A DNA stretch of 42,432 nucleotides from Marinilabiliaceae bacterium (lineage in GTDB: Bacteria; Bacteroidota; Bacteroidia; Bacteroidales; Marinilabiliaceae): contig JAEINY010000024.1 in NCBI GenBank assembly GCA_016342595.1, forward strand, positions 1 through 42,432, written 5' to 3'. The notes beneath the pieces were generated by a model. It worked only from the letters and a program-made list of their open reading frames with translations. It did no database searches and was not told where the DNA came from. Each line of letters opens with the position of its first letter. Positions within the stretch are counted from its first letter, which is position 1. Below are positions 1 through 11,400 of the stretch, piece after piece. The position numbers and the translations under genes are program-made.

Positions 1-104
1 CAAAGGACTCAAAGTACATCACAAAGGCACACCAACATTTATTATTCTTTGCGTTCCTTTGTGACTTCCTTAGTGTTTCTTTGTGGTTCACTTTAAACTT
101 TTGC

Positions 105-224
105 CAAAGAATACACAAAGACCTTTATTTATTCAAGTTATGTCTTAGTGAAACCTTTGTGGCCCGATAGCTTTCGGGCTTGTGACTTTGTGGCATTTAT
201 TCAACTTTTGTGAAAGCTTCTTAC
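105..224. repeat. Degenerate dispersed repeat, copy A (left of the lyase gene)
   Basis: This 120-bp segment aligns by eye along its whole length with 3011-3132, in the same orientation. Shared blocks include CAAAGAATA, TTAGTGA, GGGCTTGT and ACTTTG. It contains CTTTGTGGCCCGATAG at 155-170, which recurs exactly at 17942-17957. The rest of 1-249 is similar low-complexity sequence with repeated CTTTGTG and CACAAAG words. No gene is seen in 1-249. Confidence 0.75.
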
Positions 225-249
225 TTCAATTCAACTCAAATAACATGAT

Positions 250-2913
250 ATGCACCCTATAAATATCCCATCCTCATCTTTAAAAAGAATCGTAACACTC
301 TGGATACTCTCCTTACCCCTTCTTTCTCATGCCCAAGAAGCCGAAAAATCTATAAAGCGTGATTTCATCATGCCGCTCATGCGACTGGAAGCCTCCCCAC
401 GCAGTGGCAAAATCGATGTGAATCCCCCCTGGTTCTACTGGTCTCCGGTGGTGAAAAATAAAAAAGGTAATGATACTTATCAATTTGATGACAAGTACAT
501 CTATCAGGGACGTGTTTCTCAAGATCCGGAATTTAAAGACTCCACAACCATTACCTCTGATAAAAGAGCGTGGTGCCTGTTTAATCCGCATCAAAAATTA
601 AAACACGGTAAATGGTATTGGCAATATGCTACCATCCATAAAACAACGCGTAAACAGGTATTGTCAGAACCCATAGCATTTGAAGTATCAGGTCGGGAGC
701 GTGAATTTATCATCCCTCCTTTTGAACAAATTAAAGCCAATATAGGACACGATCATCCCCGCATCTATTGTTCAAAAGAACAGATTGGAAACTTAAACTT
801 CCCTGCTGAAGGCGTTAATAAGTTTCTGGATAAAACCTACAAACAACTAAATGCACCTCTGCCTGCTTCCCTACTTTACAACAACACAGAAATACTTAAA
901 AAGAAAGAAAAACAATTACAGCCCAAAGATCTACAGCGCTTCATCGGTAAGCGTACCAAAGAGATATACCGTTCGCAAGCGCGGGCTTTTGATCACATCG
1001 TAAAAGCCTATTTAATCACCGGTGATGCGAAATTCAGAGAGGAAGTATTCAGACGCTATCAATATCTGAAAAATCAATACTATAAAATTGTTGAAGCAGG
1101 AGCCTACAACGATTTCACCGAAGGTTTTTTCAACGCCATCTCCACACAGACATTTGATGTGTTTTACGATGATTTGGCCCATGACGAGCGACAGGAGATA
1201 ATGACCCGACTGATTAAAACCCAACAGAAATCCTATCAGCACATTTTGCACAATGGGGAACATTTCTCCATAGACAACCACCTGTGGCAGCATCATTTTC
1301 GTCATTTCTTCACCACTTCTCTTGCTTTGATCAACCACGTACCTGAGGCCGACACCTGGGCCAAGTATATCTATGAAGTGTGGTCGATGCGCGCCCCGAT
1401 GGGTAGCCGAAATGACGGGGCCTGGGTTCCTGACAACGGCTACTTTTCTGCCAATAAAGAATCACTGATCACCTTCCCGGTTATCCTGGGCCGTTTAACG
1501 GGTGTCAACTACTTTGATCAACCCTGGTATCAAAATTCGCCGACTTATTTATCCTACACCTCTCCCATTGGTCATCTGGCCGGCGGGTTTGGCGACAATG
1601 CAGATGTGACCCGACAAAACAACCTGGATTTTGTAAGAGCCCTATCAGCCATTACTCATAATTCCTATGGCAAGTTCTATTCCGATCAAGCGTTGCGAGC
1701 CAAACGGCAAGCGACAAAACAACCTCACCAGGCATTATCCTTATGGGAGGATGGCAACCTCTATTGGTATATGATGCAGGCCATTGATCCGAAACAAAAA
1801 GACATTGCAGCCATAGCAAAACCTGAACGGGCCAAATGCTTTAGAGATGCGGGAATGGTAACGATGCATTCCAACTTCAAAAATCCCAGTAAAAACCTCA
1901 TGGTCTCTTTCCGTTCATCACCCTATGGTCTTACCGGTCATGCCCATGCCTGTCAAAATGCCTTTAATATACAGTACAAAGGGGAGCCACTCTTTTTCAA
2001 AACCGGTTATTACTCCAGTTTTATCGATCCACACTCCACACTTAGCTATCGTCATTCCCGCGCACACAACACAATTCTTGCCGATGGCATGGGACAAACC
2101 TTTACCCCTTCATCCTACGGCTGGATCGCCCGTTTCATGACCGGCAATCACATCTCTTATGCACTGGGCGATGCTTCTGAAGCCTACTCGGGTCAGTTAC
2201 TTCGTGACTATTTCGTGGAACAGTTTAATAAATGGAACATTGATACCACAGTAACGAATGGTTTTGGAAAGCCCGGTGTCAAACGTTTCCGTCGCCACAT
2301 AAGCCTTTTAGAAGACGACCTGATCGTGATTTACGATGAACTGGAAGCCGATAAACCGGTTAACTGGTCATGGTTGCTTCATAGCCGGGATACATTAAAT
2401 AATAAGGAACACACTTTCTATACCGAAAACAAGAAAGGAAAAGGCACTTGCTGGATTTATAATCAGAATGACCTATACAGTGCCGTTACCGATACTTTTT
2501 TCTCACCTGCCAAAGATTGGCTTGGAAATGGCGCCAAACGAGGTATTGTTTATAAAAACCACTGGCATGGCGAAAGCAAAACGACTAAAATCAATAAGAC
2601 CAGATTCCTGGTCATTATACAGATCTCGCCACTTAAGAAAAAGTTACAAACTCCAAAAATCAACCCCAATGGTACAATTAGTATTAACGATTGGATTATT
2701 CAAGCTGAATTGGATGGAGATACTCAACCCGGACTCGTTATTAAAAAAGAAGATGTGGGGTGCATAAGTTATGGCTGTGATGATGTCACATTTGATAAAC
2801 AAACCTACACCCGGAAAACTAACGGAAGCACCATCCTGATAGAAAAAGGTCGCCATGGAATCATTCATAAAGAAACCATTGATCAGCTTCCGGACGCAGC
2901 TGTTTACTATTGA
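250..2913 (+). CDS. Heparinase II/III-family polysaccharide lyase with N-terminal DUF4962-like domain
   Basis: Predicted secreted lyase that cleaves uronic-acid-containing polysaccharides by beta-elimination. The 887 residues begin with a signal peptide (about 1-28, ending SHAQ). Next comes a long helical DUF4962-like part (to about 480; DNHLWQHHFRHF near residue 342). The heparinase II/III beta-sandwich follows, with TGHAHACQNAF at 562-572 and HSRAHNTILADG at 602-613, where H564, H602, H606 and N607 sit in the family's usual conserved positions. The length fits the DUF4962-heparinase group, longer than classical heparinase II. An upstream ATG at 245 is out of frame, so 250 is the start. The gene lies 538 bp before a SusC gene on the same strand, and an SGSH-like sulfatase lies downstream, which together suggest a sulfated uronan such as ulvan- or glycosaminoglycan-like material. 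The exact PL family and substrate cannot be read from the sequence. Confidence 0.88.
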   Translation: MHPINIPSSSLKRIVTLWILSLPLLSHAQEAEKSIKRDFIMPLMRLEASPRSGKIDVNPPWFYWSPVVKNKKGNDTYQFDDKYIYQGRVSQDPEFKDSTTITSDKRAWCLFNPHQKLKHGKWYWQYATIHKTTRKQVLSEPIAFEVSGREREFIIPPFEQIKANIGHDHPRIYCSKEQIGNLNFPAEGVNKFLDKTYKQLNAPLPASLLYNNTEILKKKEKQLQPKDLQRFIGKRTKEIYRSQARAFDHIVKAYLITGDAKFREEVFRRYQYLKNQYYKIVEAGAYNDFTEGFFNAISTQTFDVFYDDLAHDERQEIMTRLIKTQQKSYQHILHNGEHFSIDNHLWQHHFRHFFTTSLALINHVPEADTWAKYIYEVWSMRAPMGSRNDGAWVPDNGYFSANKESLITFPVILGRLTGVNYFDQPWYQNSPTYLSYTSPIGHLAGGFGDNADVTRQNNLDFVRALSAITHNSYGKFYSDQALRAKRQATKQPHQALSLWEDGNLYWYMMQAIDPKQKDIAAIAKPERAKCFRDAGMVTMHSNFKNPSKNLMVSFRSSPYGLTGHAHACQNAFNIQYKGEPLFFKTGYYSSFIDPHSTLSYRHSRAHNTILADGMGQTFTPSSYGWIARFMTGNHISYALGDASEAYSGQLLRDYFVEQFNKWNIDTTVTNGFGKPGVKRFRRHISLLEDDLIVIYDELEADKPVNWSWLLHSRDTLNNKEHTFYTENKKGKGTCWIYNQNDLYSAVTDTFFSPAKDWLGNGAKRGIVYKNHWHGESKTTKINKTRFLVIIQISPLKKKLQTPKINPNGTISINDWIIQAELDGDTQPGLVIKKEDVGCISYGCDDVTFDKQTYTRKTNGSTILIEKGRHGIIHKETIDQLPDAAVYY

Positions 2914-3451
2914 AAATCACCTTAATAAATTGAATATAACGCAAATAAAACAGTAAAAGATTATCTCAAAAGGTATAAAATAGAGGATTAGCCACAAAGA
3001 CACCAAGTCTCAAAGAATATACAAAGGACTATATTTCATCCAGAAAAATATTAGTGACACCTCTGTGGATCACTTACTTCAGGGCTTGTTACTTTGCGGC
3101 TATTATCCGGCTTTTGCGATAACTCTTATGACTTAGAACATTAACTTTTAACTGCAAAAGAACCTTCCTACCAATACACACTTGCTATTTTGTTAAAACC
3201 TGAACAATATTGGCCTATAATATTAAAAAACGACGCTTTTGATTGTAGAAAATTGGCTTTATTTACACCTTCATTTTCGATCCCCTGACAAGATAAAATA
3301 AGGCATTTAAAGGGGAATTAAACAGCATTGAAATAAAATTCAACCAGATTAAAATTCAAACTAAAAAGTACAAGGTTTATTTGAAAAAACGAAAACTAGT
3401 GGCAGGGTCCCCCTCTCTAACTTCGTCCTGAATTTAAAATTTCGAATCACT
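2914..3451. other. Intergenic region between lyase and SusC1
   Basis: 538 bp without a credible gene. It holds repeat copy B (3011-3132) and an AT-rich leader to the SusC gene. I see no clear TAnnTTTG minus-7 promoter element here that I would stand behind. Confidence 0.6.
3011..3132. repeat. Degenerate dispersed repeat, copy B (right of the lyase gene)
   Basis: Direct-orientation partner of 105-224. The two copies bracket the lyase gene. It shares CAAAGAATA, TTAGTGA, GGGCTTGT and ACTTTG in the same order and spacing, but lacks the CCCGATAG hairpin word of copy A. Confidence 0.7.
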
Positions 3452-6400
3452 ATGAAAATAATCTATCGGAAAACATTTTTTCTAATCACTGCCTTTTTCT
3501 GGTGTATGTTATTACATGCCCAGGAACAAAAAGTGTCAGGAACAATTTCTGACGAATACGGTGAAAAAATACCTGGTGTGAACGTATACATTAAAGGTAC
3601 CACCAATGGCTCCATCTCTAACATTGATGGACAATATACCATCACCGTGAAAGATGGTGCCAATGCCATCATGATCTGTTCATTTATTGGTTTCGACACA
3701 CAGGAAATACCATTGAACGGACGCTCACAAATTGACGTGGTTTTAAAAACAGAGTTTACACAGTTAAATGAAGTGGTAGCTGTTGGCTACGGTACCATGA
3801 AAAAGAAAGACCTCACCGGTGCCATTACTTCCATTGATGTGACTGATATGGAAAAGATGCCCGTATCAAATGTGGCACAAGCCATGGCGGGACGTGCAGC
3901 CGGTGTACAGATCACCACCTCACAAGGGGAACCGGGTGCCGGTATTTCCATCCGTGTACGTGGAGGTGGTTCTATCACTCAAAATAATGAACCCTTGTAT
4001 ATCGTTGATGGTTTTCCTTCTGAAGATGGTCTATCTACTTTAGATCCTTCCGATATAGAATCCATCGACATCTTAAAAGATGCCTCTTCCACGGCTATTT
4101 ATGGAGCCCGAGGAGCCAACGGTGTGGTGGTGATTTCAACCAAAGGAGGATCAGTAAAAAAGACCACTGTTAACTTTGATGCTTATTACGGGGTGAAGCA
4201 ATTAAGCAAGAAGTTAGGCGTACTCTCTCCCCTTGAGTTTGTGGAGTTAGATTATGAGCGGGAAACGTTTGGCACTCCTCTCCTTGAAGATGGCGAAATG
4301 ACCGAAGCTTACAAAAGCTTCTCGAATAACTATGGTCTTTGGGAGGATCGGCATGAGACCTATCAAAACCGTCCGGGTATTGATTGGCAAGATGAAGCAT
4401 TTGGTGGAAACGCTTACATCCAAAACTATAAAGTAAGTGTAAATGGTGGTACCAAATCGGCCCGTTACAATCTGGCGTATTCTCATTTCGATGATGAAGG
4501 GCTGATGGTGGAGAGCGGATTTGTAAGAGATAATGCCAAATTAAAGCTGAATCTCACACCCAACGATAAAGTGGATATCGACGCAAACATTAACTATACC
4601 AAACAAGAGAAGTATGGAAACGGAACCTCTACCGGTGGTAGTTACTTTAACCGCATGTCGCACATTATCCAATACCGCCCAACGATTGGTATCAAAGGAG
4701 ACGATCAGGATCTGATTAACCTGGATGAAGATCCTATTCTGGTGAATGAATCGGGTGATGTCATGCAAAATCCGATTGCTTCAGCCTATGCGGAGCACCG
4801 GGTATATGGCAGAAAGACCCTGACTATGAACGCCAGTTTACAATATAAATTAACCCCCCATTTATCAGCTAAAGTATTGGGTGGCTTTCGCGATGAAAAT
4901 CGCCGGACGGAATCTTTTGACGGCGCCCGTTCTATTACGGCAAAAAGAAACAGCATTCAGGGCTGGTTACGCAACGATGAAATCAGCAGCTTCAGCAACA
5001 CCAACTTACTCTTGTACAAAAACACTTTTAGAAAGCACAAACTGGATTTTACGGTGGGTAATGAGCAAATCTATAAAGAAGGAAAATGGTTCCGCGCTGG
5101 TGCCTCCGGCTTTCCCAATGACGACATCGGTCTGGCCGACCTCTCCTTAGGTTCCGTGCCTGATGTACCGCAATCCTACGAGTACGATGAAACGTTGATT
5201 TCCTTTTTTGGCCGTGCCTTCTATAATTTCAATGAGCGCTACCTGGTATCCGTCACTTACCGTGCCGATGGTTCATCAAAATTTGGTAACGATAACAAAT
5301 GGGGTTATTTCCCGGCCTCCTCCTTTGCCTGGCGTGCCAGTGAAGAAGAGTTCGTGAAAGACCTGAATGTATTCTCCAATTTGAAATTAAGATTAAGCTA
5401 TGGTAAAGCCGGTAACAACCGAATCGGTATGTATAATTCATTATCGACCTTAAGTTCGGTTACCTACCCATTGAATAATACGGCTAATGCAGGTATGGTA
5501 CCAGACCGTTTACCCAATCCGGACCTGAAATGGGAAACGACTACCACTACCAACCTGGGTATTGAAATGGGCTTTCTCAATCAACGCATCCAGTTAACCA
5601 GTGAATTTTATAAAAACAAAACCACCGATTTATTGCTAAATGCGACGATTCCGTATTCATCCGGTCATTCAAGTATGGTGATGAACATCGGTGAAACGCA
5701 AAACCACGGCATGGAGTTTATGTTATCCACACTCAATGTGAAAACCAAAAATTTCACCTGGAGTACCGACTTTAACATCTCCTTCAATAAAAATGAAATC
5801 AAGTCTTTGGTTGGCGATCAGGAATTCTTTCTGGTTAACTCCGGTTGGACCAGTAGCGTTGATGGGGATTACATTGTTCGGGTAGGCGACCCCGTGGGTC
5901 AAATGCATGGCTGGGTAACAGAGGGTTTGTATCAAGTGGATGACTTTAATTACGATGCCGCCTCCGGCACCTATACCTTAAAAGAAGAGATTGCAGAAGA
6001 TACGAACAATGCGGCTCAGCCAGGTAGCTGGAAGTATAAAGATGTAGCCGGTGATTTTGATGAAAATGGCAATCCGAAACCAGACGGTGTCATTGATGCC
6101 GAGGATCGTCAAGTCATTGGTAATGCCAACCCCATCCATTTTGGTGGGTTAACCAACAGTTTCTCATACAAGCAGTTTGATTTGAGCATTTTCTTAAACT
6201 GGTCGTGGGGTAATGATATTTACAATGCCAGTAAATTGTATTATACCCTTGGTGATCGCTCAAATAAAAATGGACTGGATCAGTTAAATAACCGGTGGTC
6301 GACCATTGATGACAACGGAATGAAGGTCACCGATCCTGCCCAATTATCAGAAATGAATAAGGGTGCCTCCATGGCGCGCGTGGATGAATTAAGTCAAAAT

Positions 6401-6679
6401 GGGCTGCGCTTGCACTCCTGGGCCATTGAAGATGGATCGTTTTTACGCATCAGCAATGTATCATTGGGTTACAATGTACCTAAAAAATGGCTGCGCAAAG
6501 TAATGATCTCCAAGTGCCGCATTTATGCCACAGCCAATAACCTGTATACTTTTACCAACTACTCGGGATTCGATCCGGAAGTAAACATTAAAAACAGCAC
6601 CGGATTAACACCTGGATTAGATTATGGAGCTTACCCCCGCAATACATCCTATGTGTTTGGAATGAATCTTAGTTTTTAA
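3452..6679 (+). CDS. SusC-like TonB-dependent outer-membrane transporter (first locus)
   Basis: Imports oligosaccharides across the outer membrane together with its SusD partner, using TonB energy. The 1075 residues begin with a signal peptide ending LHAQ (about residue 24). A carboxypeptidase-D-like regulatory domain follows (about 25-110, with GTISDEYGEKIPGVNVYIKG). Then comes the plug (about 115-225, with AVGYGTMKKKDLTGAI and SIDILKDASSTAIYGARGAN), and last a beta-barrel ending YVFGMNLSF, with a terminal aromatic residue as usual for barrel insertion. Length and domain order are typical of the family. The SusD gene starts 20 bp downstream, so the two are one transcription unit. The neighbouring lyase and regulator suggest a polysaccharide role; the substrate is unknown. 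Confidence 0.96.
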   Translation: MKIIYRKTFFLITAFFWCMLLHAQEQKVSGTISDEYGEKIPGVNVYIKGTTNGSISNIDGQYTITVKDGANAIMICSFIGFDTQEIPLNGRSQIDVVLKTEFTQLNEVVAVGYGTMKKKDLTGAITSIDVTDMEKMPVSNVAQAMAGRAAGVQITTSQGEPGAGISIRVRGGGSITQNNEPLYIVDGFPSEDGLSTLDPSDIESIDILKDASSTAIYGARGANGVVVISTKGGSVKKTTVNFDAYYGVKQLSKKLGVLSPLEFVELDYERETFGTPLLEDGEMTEAYKSFSNNYGLWEDRHETYQNRPGIDWQDEAFGGNAYIQNYKVSVNGGTKSARYNLAYSHFDDEGLMVESGFVRDNAKLKLNLTPNDKVDIDANINYTKQEKYGNGTSTGGSYFNRMSHIIQYRPTIGIKGDDQDLINLDEDPILVNESGDVMQNPIASAYAEHRVYGRKTLTMNASLQYKLTPHLSAKVLGGFRDENRRTESFDGARSITAKRNSIQGWLRNDEISSFSNTNLLLYKNTFRKHKLDFTVGNEQIYKEGKWFRAGASGFPNDDIGLADLSLGSVPDVPQSYEYDETLISFFGRAFYNFNERYLVSVTYRADGSSKFGNDNKWGYFPASSFAWRASEEEFVKDLNVFSNLKLRLSYGKAGNNRIGMYNSLSTLSSVTYPLNNTANAGMVPDRLPNPDLKWETTTTTNLGIEMGFLNQRIQLTSEFYKNKTTDLLLNATIPYSSGHSSMVMNIGETQNHGMEFMLSTLNVKTKNFTWSTDFNISFNKNEIKSLVGDQEFFLVNSGWTSSVDGDYIVRVGDPVGQMHGWVTEGLYQVDDFNYDAASGTYTLKEEIAEDTNNAAQPGSWKYKDVAGDFDENGNPKPDGVIDAEDRQVIGNANPIHFGGLTNSFSYKQFDLSIFLNWSWGNDIYNASKLYYTLGDRSNKNGLDQLNNRWSTIDDNGMKVTDPAQLSEMNKGASMARVDELSQNGLRLHSWAIEDGSFLRISNVSLGYNVPKKWLRKVMISKCRIYATANNLYTFTNYSGFDPEVNIKNSTGLTPGLDYGAYPRNTSYVFGMNLSF

Positions 6680-6699
6680 TCGATAACAACTACTATAAG

Positions 6700-8331
6700 A
6701 TGCAAAAAATAAAATCACTCTATACTTCCATCCTGATTCTGGCCATTCTAGGCATTGCCGGATCATCTTGTGAAGATCAGCTTAAAGAAGAACCCCGCTC
6801 CTTCTATTCGAGCAATAACTTCTTTCAAACCGTTGAGCAAGCCAATATGGCTGTAATTGGCGTATATGACCTGTTGGGTACCACCAAATTATACGGCCAG
6901 GTAGTATCTACCATTTTTCCCTGTGATACCGACATATCCCAGATTAAAGGAACAGGAGATGATGGCAGCAAGCGCTCCATTGGTCACTATACCTCTCAGC
7001 CATCCATTACGATGTTCAAAGATGCCTGGAGATATTATTATACCATTGTTGAACGTGCCAACTATGCCATTGAGAACATTACTAAAATGGAACTTTTGGA
7101 ATCGGGTTCAGAAGCTGAGATAGCTACTTTAAAAAGCTACCTGGGCGAGGTGAAATTCCTGCGTGCATTGGTCTATTTCGACCTGGTACGCCTGTGGGGA
7201 GATGTTCCCTTCAAAACGACTCCTACCTATGTGGGTGAAGATCTGAATTTACCCCGTACCGACCGTGAATTAATTTACGATCAAATCATTGAAGATTTGG
7301 AAGATGCCAAGACCTTACTGCCTTGGGCATCAGAAAAAGCGCTGAACGAACGTGTGTCGCAGGGAGCGGCAAGAGGTTATTTAGTACGCGTATTGATGGG
7401 ACGCGCCGGTTACTCCCTAAGGTTAGATGGAAGTATTTCACGTCCGGATAACTACCTGGATTATTACAAAAGAGCGGCACTGGAAGCAGATACGCTCATA
7501 CAATCAGAAGAACATACCTTAAATCCGGACTATGAAGAAATCTTCCGAAACTATGCAGAGGGTAAATTGGAACCCATGGAGAGTATGTTTGAGATTTCCT
7601 TTGCGCCCATGGGTGCAAATGCTGAAAACGGTGGCTTCATCTCTACCTACATCGGACCCCAAACCAATGCTTCCAGCAGCTATGGCCGCGCTAACGCATA
7701 TATCAATGCCATGTGGCCCTTCTACGATTCATACGATCTGGATGATACCCGTCGTGAAATAGCTGTTGCCCCTTATGAAATAAAGGCAGATGACTCCAAG
7801 AAAGACTACACTAAAAAGAAGAGTGACTATCATAAAATATTCCCCGGTAAATGGCGCCGCGAATGGAACAGCAGTGATCCCCTCTACACCAATGATACAG
7901 ATGTGAACTGGGTGCTGTTACGTTATTCGGATGTGCTGCTCATGTATGCTGAGGCCATCAACGAGTGCCGTAATGACCTGCCCGGCACGTTAACCATGAC
8001 AAAAGCCTATGATGCTGTTAAATTGGTACGTAACAGGGCCGACTTGAATGGCTGGGAAACCACACTGACGCAAGATGACTTCCGCAGTAACATGATTCAG
8101 GAACGCGCCTGGGAGCTATGTTACGAAGGATGGCGCAAATGGGACCTGATCCGCTGGAACATCCTGGGTGAGAAAATTCAGGAAGCCGGTCAGGCCGCCA
8201 AAGCCATACGTGAGAAATACCCTTATCCGGCCATGGAAAAATTCACCACAGGCAAACATGAGCTGTACCCTATTCCGCAACGTGACATGGACGTGAATAC
8301 GGCTCTGGTAAAACAAAACCCCGGTTATTAA
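6700..8331 (+). CDS. SusD-like surface glycan-binding lipoprotein (first locus)
   Basis: Outer-membrane lipoprotein that caps SusC1 and binds glycan at the cell surface. The 543 residues start with a lipoprotein signal peptide whose cleavage site reads GIAGSSC, giving a lipidated Cys near residue 24. An alpha-helical TPR-like SusD/RagB body follows, with KFLRALVYFDLVRLWGDVPF and the C-terminal family signature RYSDVLLMYAEAINE and WELCYEGWRKWDLIRWN. The protein ends in the usual YPIPQRDMD..NPGY tail. It lies 20 bp after susC and is followed by a hairpin at 8363-8393, then by the regulator gene. Sequence alone does not show the ligand. Confidence 0.96.
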   Translation: MQKIKSLYTSILILAILGIAGSSCEDQLKEEPRSFYSSNNFFQTVEQANMAVIGVYDLLGTTKLYGQVVSTIFPCDTDISQIKGTGDDGSKRSIGHYTSQPSITMFKDAWRYYYTIVERANYAIENITKMELLESGSEAEIATLKSYLGEVKFLRALVYFDLVRLWGDVPFKTTPTYVGEDLNLPRTDRELIYDQIIEDLEDAKTLLPWASEKALNERVSQGAARGYLVRVLMGRAGYSLRLDGSISRPDNYLDYYKRAALEADTLIQSEEHTLNPDYEEIFRNYAEGKLEPMESMFEISFAPMGANAENGGFISTYIGPQTNASSSYGRANAYINAMWPFYDSYDLDDTRREIAVAPYEIKADDSKKDYTKKKSDYHKIFPGKWRREWNSSDPLYTNDTDVNWVLLRYSDVLLMYAEAINECRNDLPGTLTMTKAYDAVKLVRNRADLNGWETTLTQDDFRSNMIQERAWELCYEGWRKWDLIRWNILGEKIQEAGQAAKAIREKYPYPAMEKFTTGKHELYPIPQRDMDVNTALVKQNPGY

Positions 8332-8362
8332 TGCAAGCATACAAACTACATTCATAAAAGTT

Positions 8363-8393
8363 AAAGGAGGTGGCCCATGTGGTCCCCTCCTTT
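8363..8393 (+). terminator. Stem-loop after SusD1, possible weak terminator
   Basis: AAAGGAGG (8363-8370) pairs perfectly with CCTCCTTT (8386-8393) around a 15-nt loop that can pair further. It lies 31 bp after the susD stop and 72 bp before the regulator. Only three T residues follow, so termination is probably partial. Confidence 0.55.
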
Positions 8394-8464
8394 ATGCATT
8401 AAAATTGGGTGCTCTCTGAAAAAAAGATAATTTTAGACGATTCATTAACGAACAGCTTAGAACG

Positions 8465-11400
8465 ATGTGCAGCGATTGGTTGAAAATTCTGATGATACTA
8501 GTATTGGGTACTGCTATAAATATAAAAGCCTCCACCCAGGATCGGGAAATCCTTTTTAAAAACATTTCCAATACCGATGGCTTATCGCACAGCACTGTAT
8601 TTACGACCATTCAGGATTCAACCGGTTACATGTGGTTTGGCACACAAGATGGGCTCAACCGCTACGATGGTTATGAATTTACGGTATTCCGTCCCGATCT
8701 TAATGATTCCATTACCCCTTCCTCCAACTATATCCGCTCCCTGTTTTTAGATCGCAAAGGCCTGTTGTGGATTGGCGGGGACAAAGGCATTACCCGCTAC
8801 GATGAAAAATCCAACCGCTTTGAAAACTACCACCTCTTCGCTCAAAAAACGGGCATCTTTATCACCGCCATCACCCAAAGCGAAGATGGAAAGCTATGGG
8901 CCTGTTCACGCAATGGCAAATTCTTTCTATACCAAACCGACACAAATCAGTTCAACGAAATTAAAAATATTAACGTTGGTGAACAGCTAGACTTCATCAG
9001 TGCCCTCTATCCGGTTGCAAACGGCCTCCTTATCGGGACAGATGATGGCCTGTTTCATCTGGATCGAAATTCGATGCAGATCATAAAAATCCCCTTAACC
9101 CCTCAGAACGTTCCGGTCCGTCAAATCATTCCGGCCCATGACCAAACCTATTGGCTGGCCACTGAAGGAGCCGGCGTATTCCACATTGACGCTTCTTTTC
9201 AACCCATTCAGCACTTCCAGCACGAGGTATTTAACCCCAATAGCCTGTGCAATGACAATGTACGTTCGCTTTGCTTTGATGACTTGGGCCGACTGTGGAT
9301 GGGAACCTTCATTGGCCTGAGTATTGTAGATCTGGAAACCAATCATTTCACCAATTACTACGAAGAATTTTCACGGCCATATGCCCTGACACAAAACTCA
9401 GTACGCTCCATTTTTAAAGATAACAACGGCGGGATGTGGCTGGGCACCTTCTTTGGAGGCATTGACTATTACCATGCGGCCAATATCAAGTTTGACCTGC
9501 TCAACCAGAATGGGGGAAAGTTATCCTTGAGTGATAATGTGGTAAGTGCCATCAAGGAAGATCCATCCGGTAATTTATGGATCTTAACCAATGATAAAGG
9601 TTTGAATTATTGGGACCGTAAACGACAAACAATAAAAGTCATCAGCCACGATGAGAAAAATAAAAACTCCATCAGCTCCAACAACCTCAAATCAATTACT
9701 TTCAGCAACTCGGGTCACATACTCATTGGCACACACAACTCAGGCCTGAACTATTACGATCCTGTGTCAGGCAAAAATACGATTTACAAAAGCACCGGTG
9801 CTCAAAACGCCATCTCCGATAACAGCATCTATGCCCTGCTCAAGGATCACAAAAACCGCTTATGGGTGGGGACCTGGAAAGGCCTGAACCGGTTTGATGA
9901 AACCACCCACACCTTTTCGCATCATTACATCGATAGCAAGGGGGAACGTCTCTCATCCGATCAAATCTCCTATCTGTTTGAAGACTCCAGACACCGCATC
10001 TGGATTGGCACCTTCAATGGGGTCAACATTTTTTATCCGGAGAAGAACATCTTTGAATCATTCAAAAAGACACCGTCCAACGACATACAATTAAATAGTA
10101 ACGAGATCTCCTGCATTTATGAAGATACCAAAGGACGCATTTGGATTGGTACACGCCAAGGTGTTCACCTGTTTGATGAGATTGAACGCAACTTCATCAG
10201 CCTGACCACTCAAAATGGTTTATCCAACAATGTGATATATGGCATATTGGAAGACGATCAGGAAAACCTTTGGATTTCGACCAATGGCGGCTTGACCAGC
10301 TACCACACCAAAACAAAAAAAATTCGCAACTATGGCGTAAAAGATGGGGTGCAAAGCCGGCAGTTCAACAATTATTCCTTCTGCAAAACAAGTGGCGGCC
10401 AATTATTATTTGGCGGTATTAATGGCATCACACTATTCGATCCTGAAAAAATAGGGGCTACCCCCTTCAATCCCCAGGTTATCTTCACGCACTTTCAATT
10501 ATTCAATGACGTGATTCAGCCCAAGGATGAAACGGGTCTGTTGCAAAAAAGTATCAACCACACCAGTCAAATTCAACTCAAACACAACCAAAATGTGTTT
10601 TCCATTGGGTTTACGGCAATCAACTACATTGAAGCCGATAAGATTACCTATCATTTTAAATTGGATGGCTACGATCAGGATTGGCGTTTAGCCGAGAGTG
10701 CCCGTAGTGCCTACTATTCCAATCTGGAGCCGGGAGAGTATACCTTTCGGGTGAAAGCCACCAGTAGTAACAGTGACGTTGAAGAACAGGAAACAACCCT
10801 TAAAATAGATGTTCTCACTCCCTGGTGGTCCAGCAACATTGCCTTTACCTCCTATCTGGTGGTGCTGACCTTGCTAATGTGGCTGAGCTACCAACTGCTC
10901 AAAGAGCGCATCCGCACGCAAAACCAACTGAAACTGGAACGCCTCGAAAAACACAAGATCACCGAAGTGAACCAGATGAAACTGCAATTTTTCACCAACA
11001 TATCTCATGAGTTCAGAACACCGCTCACATTAATCATCAGCCCCTTACAAAAAATCATTGAACGCCGCAGTTCGGATGACTGGATGAACCGGCAACACGA
11101 AACCATCTATAAAAATGCACGCCGCCTGATGAATTTAATTGATCAGCTGATGGATTTCCGCAAATCAGAACTGGGCCAATTAAAACTCAATGCCGCGCCG
11201 GGTGAGATGGTCAGTTTCATCAACGAGATTTACCTCTCCTTTGCCCTGGCCGCGTCGCAAAACAACATCATCTACACCTTTGATTCCAAAGAAGACAAGA
11301 TCGCCTGCTATTTCGATCGCAGCTACCTGGAAAAGATCACCTTTAACCTGCTGTCCAACGCCTTTAAGTTCACACCTGCCGGCGGAACCATTGGTATACA

